From contig JASLDW010000023.1 of NCBI GenBank assembly GCA_030151365.1, positions 1 through 17,089 on the forward strand: a DNA stretch of 17,089 nucleotides, written 5' to 3'. The position numbers and the translations under genes were made by a program. The notes under the pieces were generated by a model that made no database searches, was not told the origin of the DNA, and saw nothing but the letters and a program-made list of their open reading frames with translations. Below are positions 1 through 8,412 of this stretch, in pieces. The DNA is from Lysobacter sp. GTDB lineage: Bacteria > Pseudomonadota > Gammaproteobacteria > Xanthomonadales > Xanthomonadaceae. Numbering within the stretch: the first letter of the stretch is position 1; every line of letters starts with the position of its first letter.

Positions 1-1
1 C

Positions 2-3000
2 CTGCCGACCAACATGACCGGCATCGTCGGCCCGAACGGGTGCGGCAAGTCCAACATCATCGACGCCGTGCGCTGGGTGATGGGCGAATCCTCGGCCAGC
101 CGCCTGCGCGGCGACAACGCCACCGACGTGATCTTCTCCGGCTCCAATGCGCGCAAGCCGGTGTCGCAGGCGACGGTCGAGCTGATCTTCGACAACTCCG
201 ACCACACCATCGCCGGCGAGTACGCCGCCTTCACCGAAATCTCGGTCAAGCGCACGGTCGGCCGCGATGGCCAGAGCCAGTACTACCTCAATGGCGCCAA
301 GTGCCGCCGCCGCGACATCACCGACCTGTTCCTCGGTACCGGCCTCGGTCCGCGCAGCTACTCGATCATCGAGCAGGGCATGATCAGCCAGGTCATCGAG
401 GCCAAGCCGGAAGAACTGCGCACCTATCTCGAGGAAGCGGCCGGCATCTCCAAGTACAAGGAGCGCCGCAAGGAGACTGAGACCCGCATCCGCCACACCC
501 GCGAGAACCTCGAGCGCCTGACCGACCTCCGCGACGAAGTCGGCAAGCAGTTGCAGCACCTCGCGCGCCAGGCCAAGCAGGCCGAGCAGTACACCACGCT
601 GCAAAGCGAAAAGCTGGTCAAGGACGCCGAGTGGAAGGCCTTGCAGTTCCGCGCGCTCGACGTGCAGTTGCAGGCGCATCGCCACGCGCTGGCCGGCGAC
701 GAGACGCGACTGGAACAGCTGGTCGCAGAGCAGCGCGAAGCCGAGCGCCAGATCGAAACCGGGCGCGTCCGCCACCAGGAAGCCAGCGAAGCGCACGCCA
801 AGGCGCAGGCCGAGGTCTACGAAGTCGGCGGCACGCTGGCGCGCATCGAACAGCAGATCCAGCACCAGAAGGAGATGTCGACGCGCCTGCAGCAGGCCCG
901 CGACGAGGCCGAAGCCGCGCTCAATGAACTGGTCGGCCACATCAGCGGCGACGGCGAGAAGCTGGCGGTGCTGAAGGCAGCGCTGGAAGAATCCGAACCG
1001 CGACTGGCTGCGCTGAAGGCCGACGACGAAGCGAAGCAGGGCGCATTGCGCGATGCCGATGCCGCGTTGGCCGACTGGCAGCAACGCTGGGATGCGCATG
1101 CCCGCGAACAAAGCGAAATCGCGCGTTCCGGCGACGTCGAACGCACCCGCGTCGATTACCTCGATCGCCAGTTGCTGGACGCCGAACGTCGTCGCGAGAA
1201 GCTCGAAGGCGAACGCTCCGGGCTCGATCTCGAGGCGCTGGCCAATGCCTTTGCCGAAGCGCAGCAGGGCCACGACGAACACAAGTCGGCACTCGACGGA
1301 CTCACAAGCGATCTCGAATCGCGCAAGGCAACCGTCACCCAATTGCAGGAAGAACAGCGCGCGTCGCAGACCGAACTGGCCGACGTCCGCAAGGAACTGC
1401 AATCCGCGCGTGGCCGCCTGTCGTCTCTGGAAACCCTGCAGAACGCCGCGCTCGGCCAGGAGCAGGGCGCCGCGGTCGAATGGCTGAAGAAGCACGGGCT
1501 CGACAGCGCGCGTCGCGTCGGCGAGACGCTGGACGTGCAGGAAGGCTGGGAAGCCGCCGTCGAAGGCGCGCTCGGCCAGATGATCGAAGGCGTGCTGGTG
1601 GAATCGCCGGAAACGCTGGTGGAAGCATTGGGCGAACTCGGGGAAGGCCGCCTGACCCTGGTCTCGCCGGACGCCGGCAATGGCGAATTCGCCGATACCT
1701 CGCTGGCCGCGCGAGTGAAGGGACCGCTGGCGATCCGTCGCCTGCTGGCGCAGTTGCATGTCGCCGAAACCCTGGACCAGGCGCGTTCGCTGCTGGCGAC
1801 ACTGGGCGAGGGCGCTTCGGTGATCACTCGCGCCGGTGAACGCCTCGGCCCGGGCTGGGTGCGCGTGGTGCGCTCCGGCGCGGCCAAGCAGGGCGCGCTG
1901 GTCCGCGAGCGCGAGATCCAGTCGCTGCGTTCGAACATCGAAACCCTGCAGGCGCGCGAACGCGAACTCGACCAGAAGATCGGTTCGGCGCGCGATCGTG
2001 CGCTCGCCGCCGAGCAGGAACGCGAGGACGCGCAACGCGCGCTGTATCACGCCCATCGCAATGTCGCCGAACTCGCCGGTCGTTTGCAGAGCCAGCAGGG
2101 CCGGTTGCAGACGGCGCGCGACCGCATCGCCGCGATCGAAGCCGAACTGGCGCAGATCGCGCAGGCGGGGGAGGAAGCGCAGGCCGGCGCCCGCGAGGCG
2201 CGCACGAAACTCGAATCGACCGTCGAACGCATGGCGGAATTCGAGCAGGCGCGCGCTGCGCTGGAATCCGAACGCCGCACCTTGACGGAACAGCGCGACA
2301 ACGCCCGCATGGCCGCCCGCGAATCGCGCGATGCCCTGCATGCGTTGCAGCTGTCGCTGGAAAGCCAGCGCACCCAGGTGACGTCGCTGATGCAGTCGCT
2401 GGACCGCATGGGCAGCCAGCGCGGCCAGCTCGACACGCGCCTGGGCGAACTGGTCGGCCAGCTCTCGGAAGGCGACTCGCCGGTGCAGGCCCTCGACCAG
2501 CAACGCCAGGCGGCATTGGCCGAACGCGTGCGCGTCGACCAGGGCCTGGCCGCCGCGCGGGCGAAGCTTGAGGCAATCGACAACGAACTGCGCGAGTTCG
2601 AACAGACACGCCAGCAGCGCGACAGCCACGCCATCACCCAGCGCGAGGCGATCAGCCAGCGCAAGCTCGACCAGCAGGCGCTGGCGCTGGCGGCGGAACA
2701 ATTGCGCGTCGCCGTCACCAGCGCCGGCTTCATTCTCGACGACGTCATCAACACCTTGCAGGAAGACGCCGACGTGGCGGCGTGGGAGCGCACGGTGACC
2801 GATCTCGAGACGCGCATGCGTCGCCTCGAGCCGGTCAACCTCGCCGCGATCCAGGAGCACGCCGAGGCGGCCCAGCGCAAGGAATACCTCGACGCCCAGG
2901 ACACCGATCTCACCACCGCGCTGGAAACGCTGGAAGACGCCATCCGCAAGATCGACCGCGAGACCCGCGGCCGCTTCAAGGACACCTTCGATCGCGTCAA

Positions 3001-3442
3001 CGCCGGCGTGCAGGAGCTCTATCCGCGCCTGTTCGGCGGCGGCCACGCCTATCTCGAACTGACCGGCGAAGACCTGCTCGACACCGGCGTCGCGATCATG
3101 GCGCGCCCGCCCGGCAAGCGCGTCTCCAACATCTCGCTGCTGTCCGGCGGCGAGAAGGCGATGACCGCGGTGGCGCTGGTGTTCGCGATCTTCCGCCTGA
3201 ATCCGGCGCCGTTCTGCCTGCTCGACGAAGTGGACGCGCCGCTCGACGAAGCCAACGTCGGCCGCTTCACCGCGATGGTCAGCGAGATGAGCGAGAGCGT
3301 GCAGTTCCTGTTCGTCACCCACAACAAGGCGACGATGGAAGCGGCGCGGCAGATGCTCGGCGTGACCATGCGCGAGGCCGGCGTCAGCCGCATGGTCTCG
3401 GTCGACCTGGCCGAAGCCAGTCGCCTGGCCGGCGTCGCCTGA
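2..3442 (+). CDS. smc: Chromosome segregation protein SMC (5' end outside window)
   Basis: This is the ATPase subunit of the bacterial condensin complex. With ScpA and ScpB it extrudes DNA loops and helps organise and segregate the chromosome. The reading frame is open from base 2 (L-P-T-N before the first ATG at 14), so that ATG is internal and about 25-30 N-terminal residues lie upstream. Walker A (GPNGCGKS) appears at once. Two long Glu/Arg/Gln-rich coiled-coil arms follow (nt ~440-1430 and ~1900-2950), separated by a globular hinge (nt ~1440-1910). The C-terminal head has the ABC signature LLSGGEKAM (nt ~3137), Walker B CLLDEVDAPLD (nt ~3215) and the H-loop FVTHNK (nt ~3310). The visible 1,142+ residues fit the usual length of about 1,165. 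The frame is intact. Presence of Smc rather than MukB excludes enteric-type gammaproteobacteria. zipA follows after 77 nt. Confidence 0.97.
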   Translation: MPTNMTGIVGPNGCGKSNIIDAVRWVMGESSASRLRGDNATDVIFSGSNARKPVSQATVELIFDNSDHTIAGEYAAFTEISVKRTVGRDGQSQYYLNGAKCRRRDITDLFLGTGLGPRSYSIIEQGMISQVIEAKPEELRTYLEEAAGISKYKERRKETETRIRHTRENLERLTDLRDEVGKQLQHLARQAKQAEQYTTLQSEKLVKDAEWKALQFRALDVQLQAHRHALAGDETRLEQLVAEQREAERQIETGRVRHQEASEAHAKAQAEVYEVGGTLARIEQQIQHQKEMSTRLQQARDEAEAALNELVGHISGDGEKLAVLKAALEESEPRLAALKADDEAKQGALRDADAALADWQQRWDAHAREQSEIARSGDVERTRVDYLDRQLLDAERRREKLEGERSGLDLEALANAFAEAQQGHDEHKSALDGLTSDLESRKATVTQLQEEQRASQTELADVRKELQSARGRLSSLETLQNAALGQEQGAAVEWLKKHGLDSARRVGETLDVQEGWEAAVEGALGQMIEGVLVESPETLVEALGELGEGRLTLVSPDAGNGEFADTSLAARVKGPLAIRRLLAQLHVAETLDQARSLLATLGEGASVITRAGERLGPGWVRVVRSGAAKQGALVREREIQSLRSNIETLQARERELDQKIGSARDRALAAEQEREDAQRALYHAHRNVAELAGRLQSQQGRLQTARDRIAAIEAELAQIAQAGEEAQAGAREARTKLESTVERMAEFEQARAALESERRTLTEQRDNARMAARESRDALHALQLSLESQRTQVTSLMQSLDRMGSQRGQLDTRLGELVGQLSEGDSPVQALDQQRQAALAERVRVDQGLAAARAKLEAIDNELREFEQTRQQRDSHAITQREAISQRKLDQQALALAAEQLRVAVTSAGFILDDVINTLQEDADVAAWERTVTDLETRMRRLEPVNLAAIQEHAEAAQRKEYLDAQDTDLTTALETLEDAIRKIDRETRGRFKDTFDRVNAGVQELYPRLFGGGHAYLELTGEDLLDTGVAIMARPPGKRVSNISLLSGGEKAMTAVALVFAIFRLNPAPFCLLDEVDAPLDEANVGRFTAMVSEMSESVQFLFVTHNKATMEAARQMLGVTMREAGVSRMVSVDLAEASRLAGVA

Positions 3443-3485
3443 ACCGCGTGAGCGGCGCGGCATGGCCGCGTCGCCGCGTTCGCCC

Positions 3486-3491
3486 TACACT
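3486..3491 (+). promoter_or_regulatory. Possible -10 box for zipA-ligA-epmA
   Basis: TACACT lies 28 nt before the zipA ATG in the short smc-zipA gap. A start point about 7 nt downstream would leave a leader of roughly 22 nt that contains the GGAGAGGA ribosome site. No convincing -35 is seen at 16-18 bp upstream, so read-through from smc is equally possible. Confidence 0.3.
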
Positions 3492-3519
3492 CGTTGGCTG
3501 AAGACGGAGAGGAACCGCA

Positions 3520-4224
3520 ATGTCCGAGACCTGGTTGCTGCGCATCGGCATCCTTGCCGCCGGTTTGATCCTCATGGCCGCCATCATCTGGTTCGGCCGG
3601 CCGAAGAAGACCCCGCAGGGACGCCGGCTGGATCGCGGCGCCGGCGGCGAACGCGCCGAGCCGACGCTGGGCGAAACCATGGCCGCGTTCGGCTCCTCCG
3701 AAACGGAAGGCACCCAGGACGAACTCGATCTCGACAGTCGCGGCAACGATCTCGGCAAGCGGGTCGAGGACAGCTTCGACAAGATCGTCTCGCTGTTCGT
3801 CGCCGCGCGCGCGGGCCAGAGCTTCCACGGCCCCGACATCGTGGTCGCGGCGGAGAAGGCGGGACTGACCTTCGGCCACATGAATGTCTTCCATCGCCTG
3901 ATCGATCGCCATCCCGAACAGGGACCGGTGTTCAGCGTCGCCAACATCATGAAGCCCGGCAGCTTCGACATGGCGCAGATCCAGTCGCTGGAAACGCCGG
4001 CGCTGGCCTTCTTCCTGACCCTGCCGGCGCCGGTCAACGCGCTGGAAGCCTGGGACATGATGCTGCCGACCGCGCAACGCATTGCCGAGTTGCTTGATGG
4101 CGTCGTGCTGGACGAGGAGCGCAACGCCCTCGGTCGCCAGCGCATCCAGCACATCCGCGACGAATTGCGTGCCTACGATCGCCAGCGCGAGGCGCCACCG
4201 CTCACCCGCGGCGACAAATGGTGA
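3520..4224 (+). CDS. zipA: Cell division protein ZipA, short-linker form
   Basis: ZipA is an inner-membrane divisome protein that tethers FtsZ filaments to the membrane. The N-terminus is a single membrane segment (residues ~7-25, hydrophobic, followed by GRPKK), the N-out anchor topology known for ZipA. Residues ~26-80 are a short charged linker. Residues ~85-215 match the FtsZ-binding domain, with landmarks AGLTFGHMNVFHR, FSVANIMKPGSFD and GGVVLDEER-like text (here DGVVLDEER) that parallel the E. coli protein. The total of 234 residues is much shorter than E. coli ZipA (328). The difference is the long P/Q-rich linker, which is essentially absent. A strong ribosome site (GGAGAGGA at 3506-3513) fixes the start. 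The stop overlaps the ligA start by 7 nt, so the two are probably translationally coupled. The smc-zipA-ligA order is common in pseudomonads and xanthomonads. Confidence 0.93.
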   Translation: MSETWLLRIGILAAGLILMAAIIWFGRPKKTPQGRRLDRGAGGERAEPTLGETMAAFGSSETEGTQDELDLDSRGNDLGKRVEDSFDKIVSLFVAARAGQSFHGPDIVVAAEKAGLTFGHMNVFHRLIDRHPEQGPVFSVANIMKPGSFDMAQIQSLETPALAFFLTLPAPVNALEAWDMMLPTAQRIAELLDGVVLDEERNALGRQRIQHIRDELRAYDRQREAPPLTRGDKW

Positions 4225-6311
4225 CGAAAGGCGTCGAGCGCCAGATCGCCGATCTGCGCCGCCGGATCGAAGCGGCCAACCATCGCTATTACGTCCTCGA
4301 CGATCCCGACCTGACCGATGCGGAGTGGGATCGCCTGTTGCGCGAGCTGCAGGCGCTGGAGGCCGCGCATCCCGAATTGGTGACGGCGAACTCGCCGACC
4401 CAGCGCGTCGGCAATGCGCCGTCGGCGAAATTCGCTGAAGTCCGCCATGCGGTGCCGATGCTGTCGCTGGCCAACGCCTTCAGCGACGAGGAAGTCGGCG
4501 AATTCGTCGCGCGCATCGCCAGGGAGACCGGCGACGCCGCTCCCGAATTCTCGGTCGAACCCAAGCTCGATGGCCTGGCGATCAGCCTGCGCTACGAGCA
4601 TGGCCAGTTCGTGCGCGGCGCGACCCGTGGCGATGGCGCCACCGGCGAGGACGTGACCGCCAACCTGCGCACGGTCAAATCGATTCCACTGACGCTGCAG
4701 GGACATGCGCCTGCGATCCTGGAAGTGCGCGGCGAGGTGATCCTGCCCAAGGCCGCCTTCGAGAAGTACAACGCCTGGGCGCTGGCCAACGGCCACAAGA
4801 CCCTGGCGAATCCGCGCAACGGCGCCGCCGGTTCCTTGCGCCAGCTCGACCCGAAAATCACCGCGCAACGCCCGCTGGCCTTCTTCGCCTATGCGTTGGG
4901 CGAGATCGCAGGCGCGACCCTGCCGCCGACGCATTCGCAGACGCTTCAGTGGCTGCGCGGCCTCGGCTTCCCGGTGAGCCCGGAAGTCGGGGTGGCGCGC
5001 GGATTGCAAGGATTGCTCGATTACTACCGTCGCGTCGGCGACAAGCGCGACGCCTTGCCCTACGACATCGACGGCGTCGTCTACAAGCTCGATCGTTTCG
5101 ACCAGCAACGCGCCATGGGCTTCGTGTCGCGCGCGCCGCGCTGGGCCATCGCCCACAAGTTCCCGGCGCAGGAAGCCAGCACCGTGGTCGAGTCGATCGA
5201 GGTCAACGTCGGCCGCACCGGCGCGGTCACGCCCTGGGTACTGATGAAGCCGGTGCACGTCGGTGGCGTCACGGTGACGCGCGCGACCCTGCACAACGCC
5301 GACCAGGTCGCGCGCCTCGACGTCCGTGCCGGCGACACCGTGATCGTGCGCCGCGCCGGCGACGTGATCCCGGAAGTGGTGCGCGTGGTGGAGGGCGAGC
5401 GTCCGTTCGACAAGAAGGGCAATCCGCTGCATGCGCCGTTCGCCATGCCGACCGCCTGTCCGATCTGCGGATCGGCGATCGAACGCGAGGAGGGTGAAGT
5501 CGTCGCGCGCTGCAGCGGCGGGCTGTTCTGCCCGGCACAACGCGTGCAGGCGATTTTCCATTTCGCATCGCGCCGCGCGATGGACATCGAGGGCCTGGGC
5601 GAGCGCTTCGCCGAAGCGCTGGTCGATTTCGACTACGTCCGCACCGTCGCCGATCTCTACAAACTGACCGTCGACGATTTCGTGGTGATGAAGCGTCGCG
5701 CCGACGAACGCGACGGCACCATCCCGGAAACCGTCAAGGCCGGCAAGATCGCCACGCGCTGGGCCGAGAACCTGGTCGCCGGCATCGACAACAGCCGCGA
5801 CACCACGCTGGAACGCCTGCTGTTCGCGCTCGGCATCCGCGATGTCGGCGAATCGACGGCCAAGACGCTGGCGCGCCATTTCGGCGCGCTCGATCCGCTG
5901 ATGGCCGCCGACGAGAACACGCTGAAACAGGTGCCCGATGTCGGCCCGGTGGTCGCCGCGCACATCGCCCATTTCTTCGCGCAGCCGCACAACCGCGAGG
6001 TGATCGCCGCGCTGCGCGAACGCGGCGTGCATTGGCCGGAAGGCGCGCCCAAGCGTTCCAGCGAAGGCCCGTTGGCCGGCAAGACCGTGGTGCTGACTGG
6101 GGGCTTGGCGGCGATGTCGCGCGATGAAGCCGGTGATCGCCTGGAAGCGTTGGGCGCCAAGGTGAGCGGCAGCGTGTCGAAGAAGACCGGCATCGTCATC
6201 GCCGGTGAAGCCGCCGGAAGCAAGCTCGCCAAGGCCCGGGAACTCGGCATCGAGATCTGGGACGAAGCCGCGCTGCTGGCCTTCCTCGAACAGCATCCGG
6301 TCGACGAATGA
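4218..6311 (+). CDS. ligA: NAD(+)-dependent DNA ligase LigA
   Basis: This enzyme seals nicks in DNA using NAD+ during replication (Okazaki fragments) and repair. Domain Ia, which binds NMN, shows YYVLDDPDLTDAEWDRL (~24-40). The adenylation motif KLDG puts the nucleophilic lysine at residue 116. An OB-fold region follows. The zinc finger cysteines are at 414, 417, 432 and 438, the same spacing as E. coli 408/411/426/432. Helix-hairpin-helix repeats follow (ending near KQVPDVGPVV), then a C-terminal BRCT domain (~617-697, with LTGGLAAMSR and GEAAGSKLAKA). At 697 residues it is longer than E. coli LigA (671). Much of the excess is about 17 residues in the first HhH region (around 493-515), which I recall from other xanthomonad LigA proteins. 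The start overlaps zipA by 7 nt and the stop overlaps epmA by 4 nt, indicating an operon. Confidence 0.97.
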   Translation: MVTKGVERQIADLRRRIEAANHRYYVLDDPDLTDAEWDRLLRELQALEAAHPELVTANSPTQRVGNAPSAKFAEVRHAVPMLSLANAFSDEEVGEFVARIARETGDAAPEFSVEPKLDGLAISLRYEHGQFVRGATRGDGATGEDVTANLRTVKSIPLTLQGHAPAILEVRGEVILPKAAFEKYNAWALANGHKTLANPRNGAAGSLRQLDPKITAQRPLAFFAYALGEIAGATLPPTHSQTLQWLRGLGFPVSPEVGVARGLQGLLDYYRRVGDKRDALPYDIDGVVYKLDRFDQQRAMGFVSRAPRWAIAHKFPAQEASTVVESIEVNVGRTGAVTPWVLMKPVHVGGVTVTRATLHNADQVARLDVRAGDTVIVRRAGDVIPEVVRVVEGERPFDKKGNPLHAPFAMPTACPICGSAIEREEGEVVARCSGGLFCPAQRVQAIFHFASRRAMDIEGLGERFAEALVDFDYVRTVADLYKLTVDDFVVMKRRADERDGTIPETVKAGKIATRWAENLVAGIDNSRDTTLERLLFALGIRDVGESTAKTLARHFGALDPLMAADENTLKQVPDVGPVVAAHIAHFFAQPHNREVIAALRERGVHWPEGAPKRSSEGPLAGKTVVLTGGLAAMSRDEAGDRLEALGAKVSGSVSKKTGIVIAGEAAGSKLAKARELGIEIWDEAALLAFLEQHPVDE

Positions 6312-7291
6312 CGGACCGCGAAGCGGACTGGATGCCGAGTGCGTCGATCGAGGCGATGCGCCTGCGCGCGCGCCTGAACATCCTGATCCGCGAATTCTTC
6401 GCGGCGCGTGACGTGCTGGAAGTGGAAACGCCGATCCTCTCGGCCGCGGGCAACACCACGCCGAACATCGACAGCTTCGCCACGCGCTTCAGTGGGCATG
6501 TCGACGCCGGCAGCAGCGAACGCTGGCTGCGCACTTCACCCGAACACGCGCTCAAGCGATTGCTCGCCGCCGGTGTCGGCGATTGCTACGAACTCGGTCG
6601 GGTGTTCCGCAACGGCGAGGCCGGCGGCCGCCACAATCCCGAATTCACCATGCTCGAGTGGTATCGCGTCGGCTGGGACCACCTGCGCCTGATCGATGAA
6701 ACCGCCGAGCTGGTGCGCGCGGCGCTGGCGCTGGTCGGGCGCGACGCCGATCTCGAAATCGTCACCTATCGCGAGTTGTACTGGCGCGGACTCGCCATCG
6801 ATCCATTGCTCGCCGATATCGAAACCTTGCGCAATGCGCTCGGCGATGTCCGCATCGATCCGCAAGGCCTCGAACGCGACGACTGGCTCGACCTGCTGAT
6901 GACCCATCGCCTGCAGCCGGCGTTCGCCGGCGACCGCATGATCGCCGTGCACGATTGGCCGGCCTCTCAGGCGGCGTTGGCGCGCATCCGCGACGGCGAT
7001 CCGCCCGTGGCCGAACGTTTCGAGCTGTATCTCGGGCCCGTCGAGTTGGCCAACGGCTACCACGAACTCCTCGATGCCGACGAACAGCGCGAACGCTTCG
7101 AAACCGATATCGCGACGCGTATCCGCCGCGGCCAACCGGTGCCGGGCATCGATACGCGATTCATTGCTGCATTGCATCACGGCATGCCGGCCTGCGCCGG
7201 CGTGGCAGTGGGCGTCGATCGCCTGCTGATGGCGTTGCATGGCAACGACCACATCCGCGACGTGGTCGCCTTCGACTTTTCACGGGCCTGA
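6308..7291 (+). CDS. epmA: EF-P--(R)-beta-lysine ligase EpmA (GenX/PoxA, LysRS paralogue)
   Basis: EpmA attaches (R)-beta-lysine to a conserved lysine of elongation factor P, which relieves ribosome stalling at polyproline. The 327 residues form only a class II synthetase catalytic core. The N-terminal OB-fold anticodon-binding domain of LysRS is absent, which separates it from lysS. Motif 1 is near 38-46 (EVETPILS). Motif 2 spans ~99-119 (VFRNGE then HNPEFTMLEWY). The substrate segment ELANGYHEL is at 246-254, and motif 3 (GVAVGVDRLLM) is at 298-308. The start codon ATG overlaps the ligA stop (ATGA), so it is probably coupled to ligA. The partner aminomutase gene epmB and efp are not in the window, so the exact modifying group is inferred from the family. 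Confidence 0.92.
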   Translation: MTDREADWMPSASIEAMRLRARLNILIREFFAARDVLEVETPILSAAGNTTPNIDSFATRFSGHVDAGSSERWLRTSPEHALKRLLAAGVGDCYELGRVFRNGEAGGRHNPEFTMLEWYRVGWDHLRLIDETAELVRAALALVGRDADLEIVTYRELYWRGLAIDPLLADIETLRNALGDVRIDPQGLERDDWLDLLMTHRLQPAFAGDRMIAVHDWPASQAALARIRDGDPPVAERFELYLGPVELANGYHELLDADEQRERFETDIATRIRRGQPVPGIDTRFIAALHHGMPACAGVAVGVDRLLMALHGNDHIRDVVAFDFSRA

Positions 7292-7334
7292 ACCGGTGCA
7301 TCCGGTCTTTCTCGCCTTGTCACGCATTGCAGGC

Positions 7335-7340
7335 TAGATT
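7335..7340 (+). promoter_or_regulatory. -10-like TAGATT placed for a leaderless start
   Basis: TAGATT ends 7 nt before the ATG at 7348. The expected transcription start would fall on or next to that ATG. No Shine-Dalgarno is present between them (cgacgac). A TTGTCA at 7317-7322 is only 12 bp upstream, too close for a standard -35. The same spacing is seen at mtnA. Confidence 0.45.
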
Positions 7341-7347
7341 CGACGAC

Positions 7348-8298
7348 ATGTCCTTCGTCTTCGCCATCGCTCTCGCCAGTGCCGCCACCGGGAATCCGGC
7401 GGCCACCATGGACTGGCGTTCGTGGTTCAAGCGCCATCCGAACGATGTCGTCGCCTGCGATGCCGGCAAGGGCGGGCGCGTCCATTGCAAGGCCGATGTC
7501 GCCCGCAAGGACGTCACCCTGTTGCGCCAACGTTCGAAGACGGCCTGCGCGCGCGGGCAGGATTGGGATGTCGATGACAGCGGCATCTGGGTCGACCACG
7601 GCTGCCGCGCCGACTTCAAGATTGCCGCGACTTCTGGCGAGGAAAAGGCTTCGGCGACGCCGGCAGCCGCGGCCAAGCCGCCTGCCGTGGTTCCGGCGCG
7701 GCGCGGCGTCGTGATCTGCGAGTCCTGGCAATCGCGTTGGGCCCATTGCGATGCCGATGTCACCCAGCCCATCCGCCTTGCGCGACAGCGCACCAACGAT
7801 GCGCAATGCATCCGTTCGCAGACCTGGGGCGTCGATGCCACCGGCATCTGGGTGTCGAGCGGCTGCCGCGCAGAATTCCAGGTCGGCGAAATCGCGAACA
7901 CGGGCACGCCGGTGCGAACCATCCGTTGCGAATCGAACAATGGTGGCCGTGAAACCTGCGCCGTCGACACCGGACGCGGGGTGGCATTGACGAAACAGCT
8001 GTCCAACCTAGGATGTTCCAAGGGGAAGACCTGGGATTACGACGACGATGGCGTTTGGGTATCGCGGGGTTGCCGCGCGATCTTCACCATCGATGTCGAT
8101 CCCAGGCAGGCGGGACAGGCGCTGCGTTGCGAATCCAACCATGGCAAGGAAACCATCTGCCCGTTGCCGGCCGGCGCGCGCGTGCGAGTGCAGGAACAAC
8201 GATCCAACACGCCATGCGTGGAAGGAAAGAACTGGGATGTGCGCAACGATGGCCTGCATGTCAGCCACGGTTGCCGCGCCGATTTCCACGTGTTGTGA
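7348..8298 (+). CDS. DUF3011 protein with four tandem four-cysteine repeats
   Basis: The function is unknown. The protein (316 residues) carries four copies of a DUF3011-type module at about 33-91, 121-178, 190-247 and 257-315. Each has exactly four cysteines at near-constant spacing: 37/47/67/86, 124/134/154/173, 194/204/223/242 and 261/271/290/309. These account for every cysteine in the protein. A shared GCRAxF ending follows a (W/H)V segment. The pattern suggests two disulfides per module and an oxidising, periplasmic or extracellular location. The first module is the most divergent (CDA instead of CES), and an Ala/Pro/Lys-rich linker (~92-118) follows it. The N-terminus (FVFAIALASAATG) resembles a short signal peptide but has no basic residue before the hydrophobic stretch. 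The frame stays open far upstream into epmA. I chose 7348 because of the -10 placement and the hydrophobic start; TTG at 7327 is an alternative. A paralogue follows directly. Confidence 0.8.
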   Translation: MSFVFAIALASAATGNPAATMDWRSWFKRHPNDVVACDAGKGGRVHCKADVARKDVTLLRQRSKTACARGQDWDVDDSGIWVDHGCRADFKIAATSGEEKASATPAAAAKPPAVVPARRGVVICESWQSRWAHCDADVTQPIRLARQRTNDAQCIRSQTWGVDATGIWVSSGCRAEFQVGEIANTGTPVRTIRCESNNGGRETCAVDTGRGVALTKQLSNLGCSKGKTWDYDDDGVWVSRGCRAIFTIDVDPRQAGQALRCESNHGKETICPLPAGARVRVQEQRSNTPCVEGKNWDVRNDGLHVSHGCRADFHVL

Positions 8299-8371
8299 TG
8301 CCGCGCTGAACAGGCGGCAACGCCGGCAACGACAATCGATTTTGCTTGGCCTGCGTTACGGAAACGCCGGA

Positions 8372-8377
8372 TAGATT
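8372..8377 (+). promoter_or_regulatory. Possible -10 box of the second DUF3011 gene
   Basis: TAGATT occurs inside the nonamer TAGATTCGA (8372-8380). The identical nonamer lies just upstream of the first DUF3011 gene (7335-7343). A start near 8384 would give a leader of about 29 nt with the AGGAG ribosome site at 8402-8406. The best -35 candidate (TTGGCC, 8346-8351) is 20 bp away, so support is weak. Confidence 0.35.
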
Positions 8378-8412
8378 CGAACCGCCTTCCCGATCATGAA
8401 CAGGAGTCCGCC

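Noticed and set aside
4173..6296. 707-residue open frame on the minus strand opposite ligA
   Set aside because: Its Arg/His/Gly/Ala-rich composition is that of a high-GC antisense shadow. The opposite strand is fully explained by a complete ligase with all motifs.
6955..7347. Upstream extension of the first DUF3011 frame into epmA
   Set aside because: It overlaps the conserved motif 3 end of EpmA in another frame and has shadow-like composition.
8299..8412. Possible terminator after the first DUF3011 gene
   Set aside because: Only short imperfect GCCG/CGGC pairings are seen and the nearest T-run (ATTTTG) does not follow a stem.
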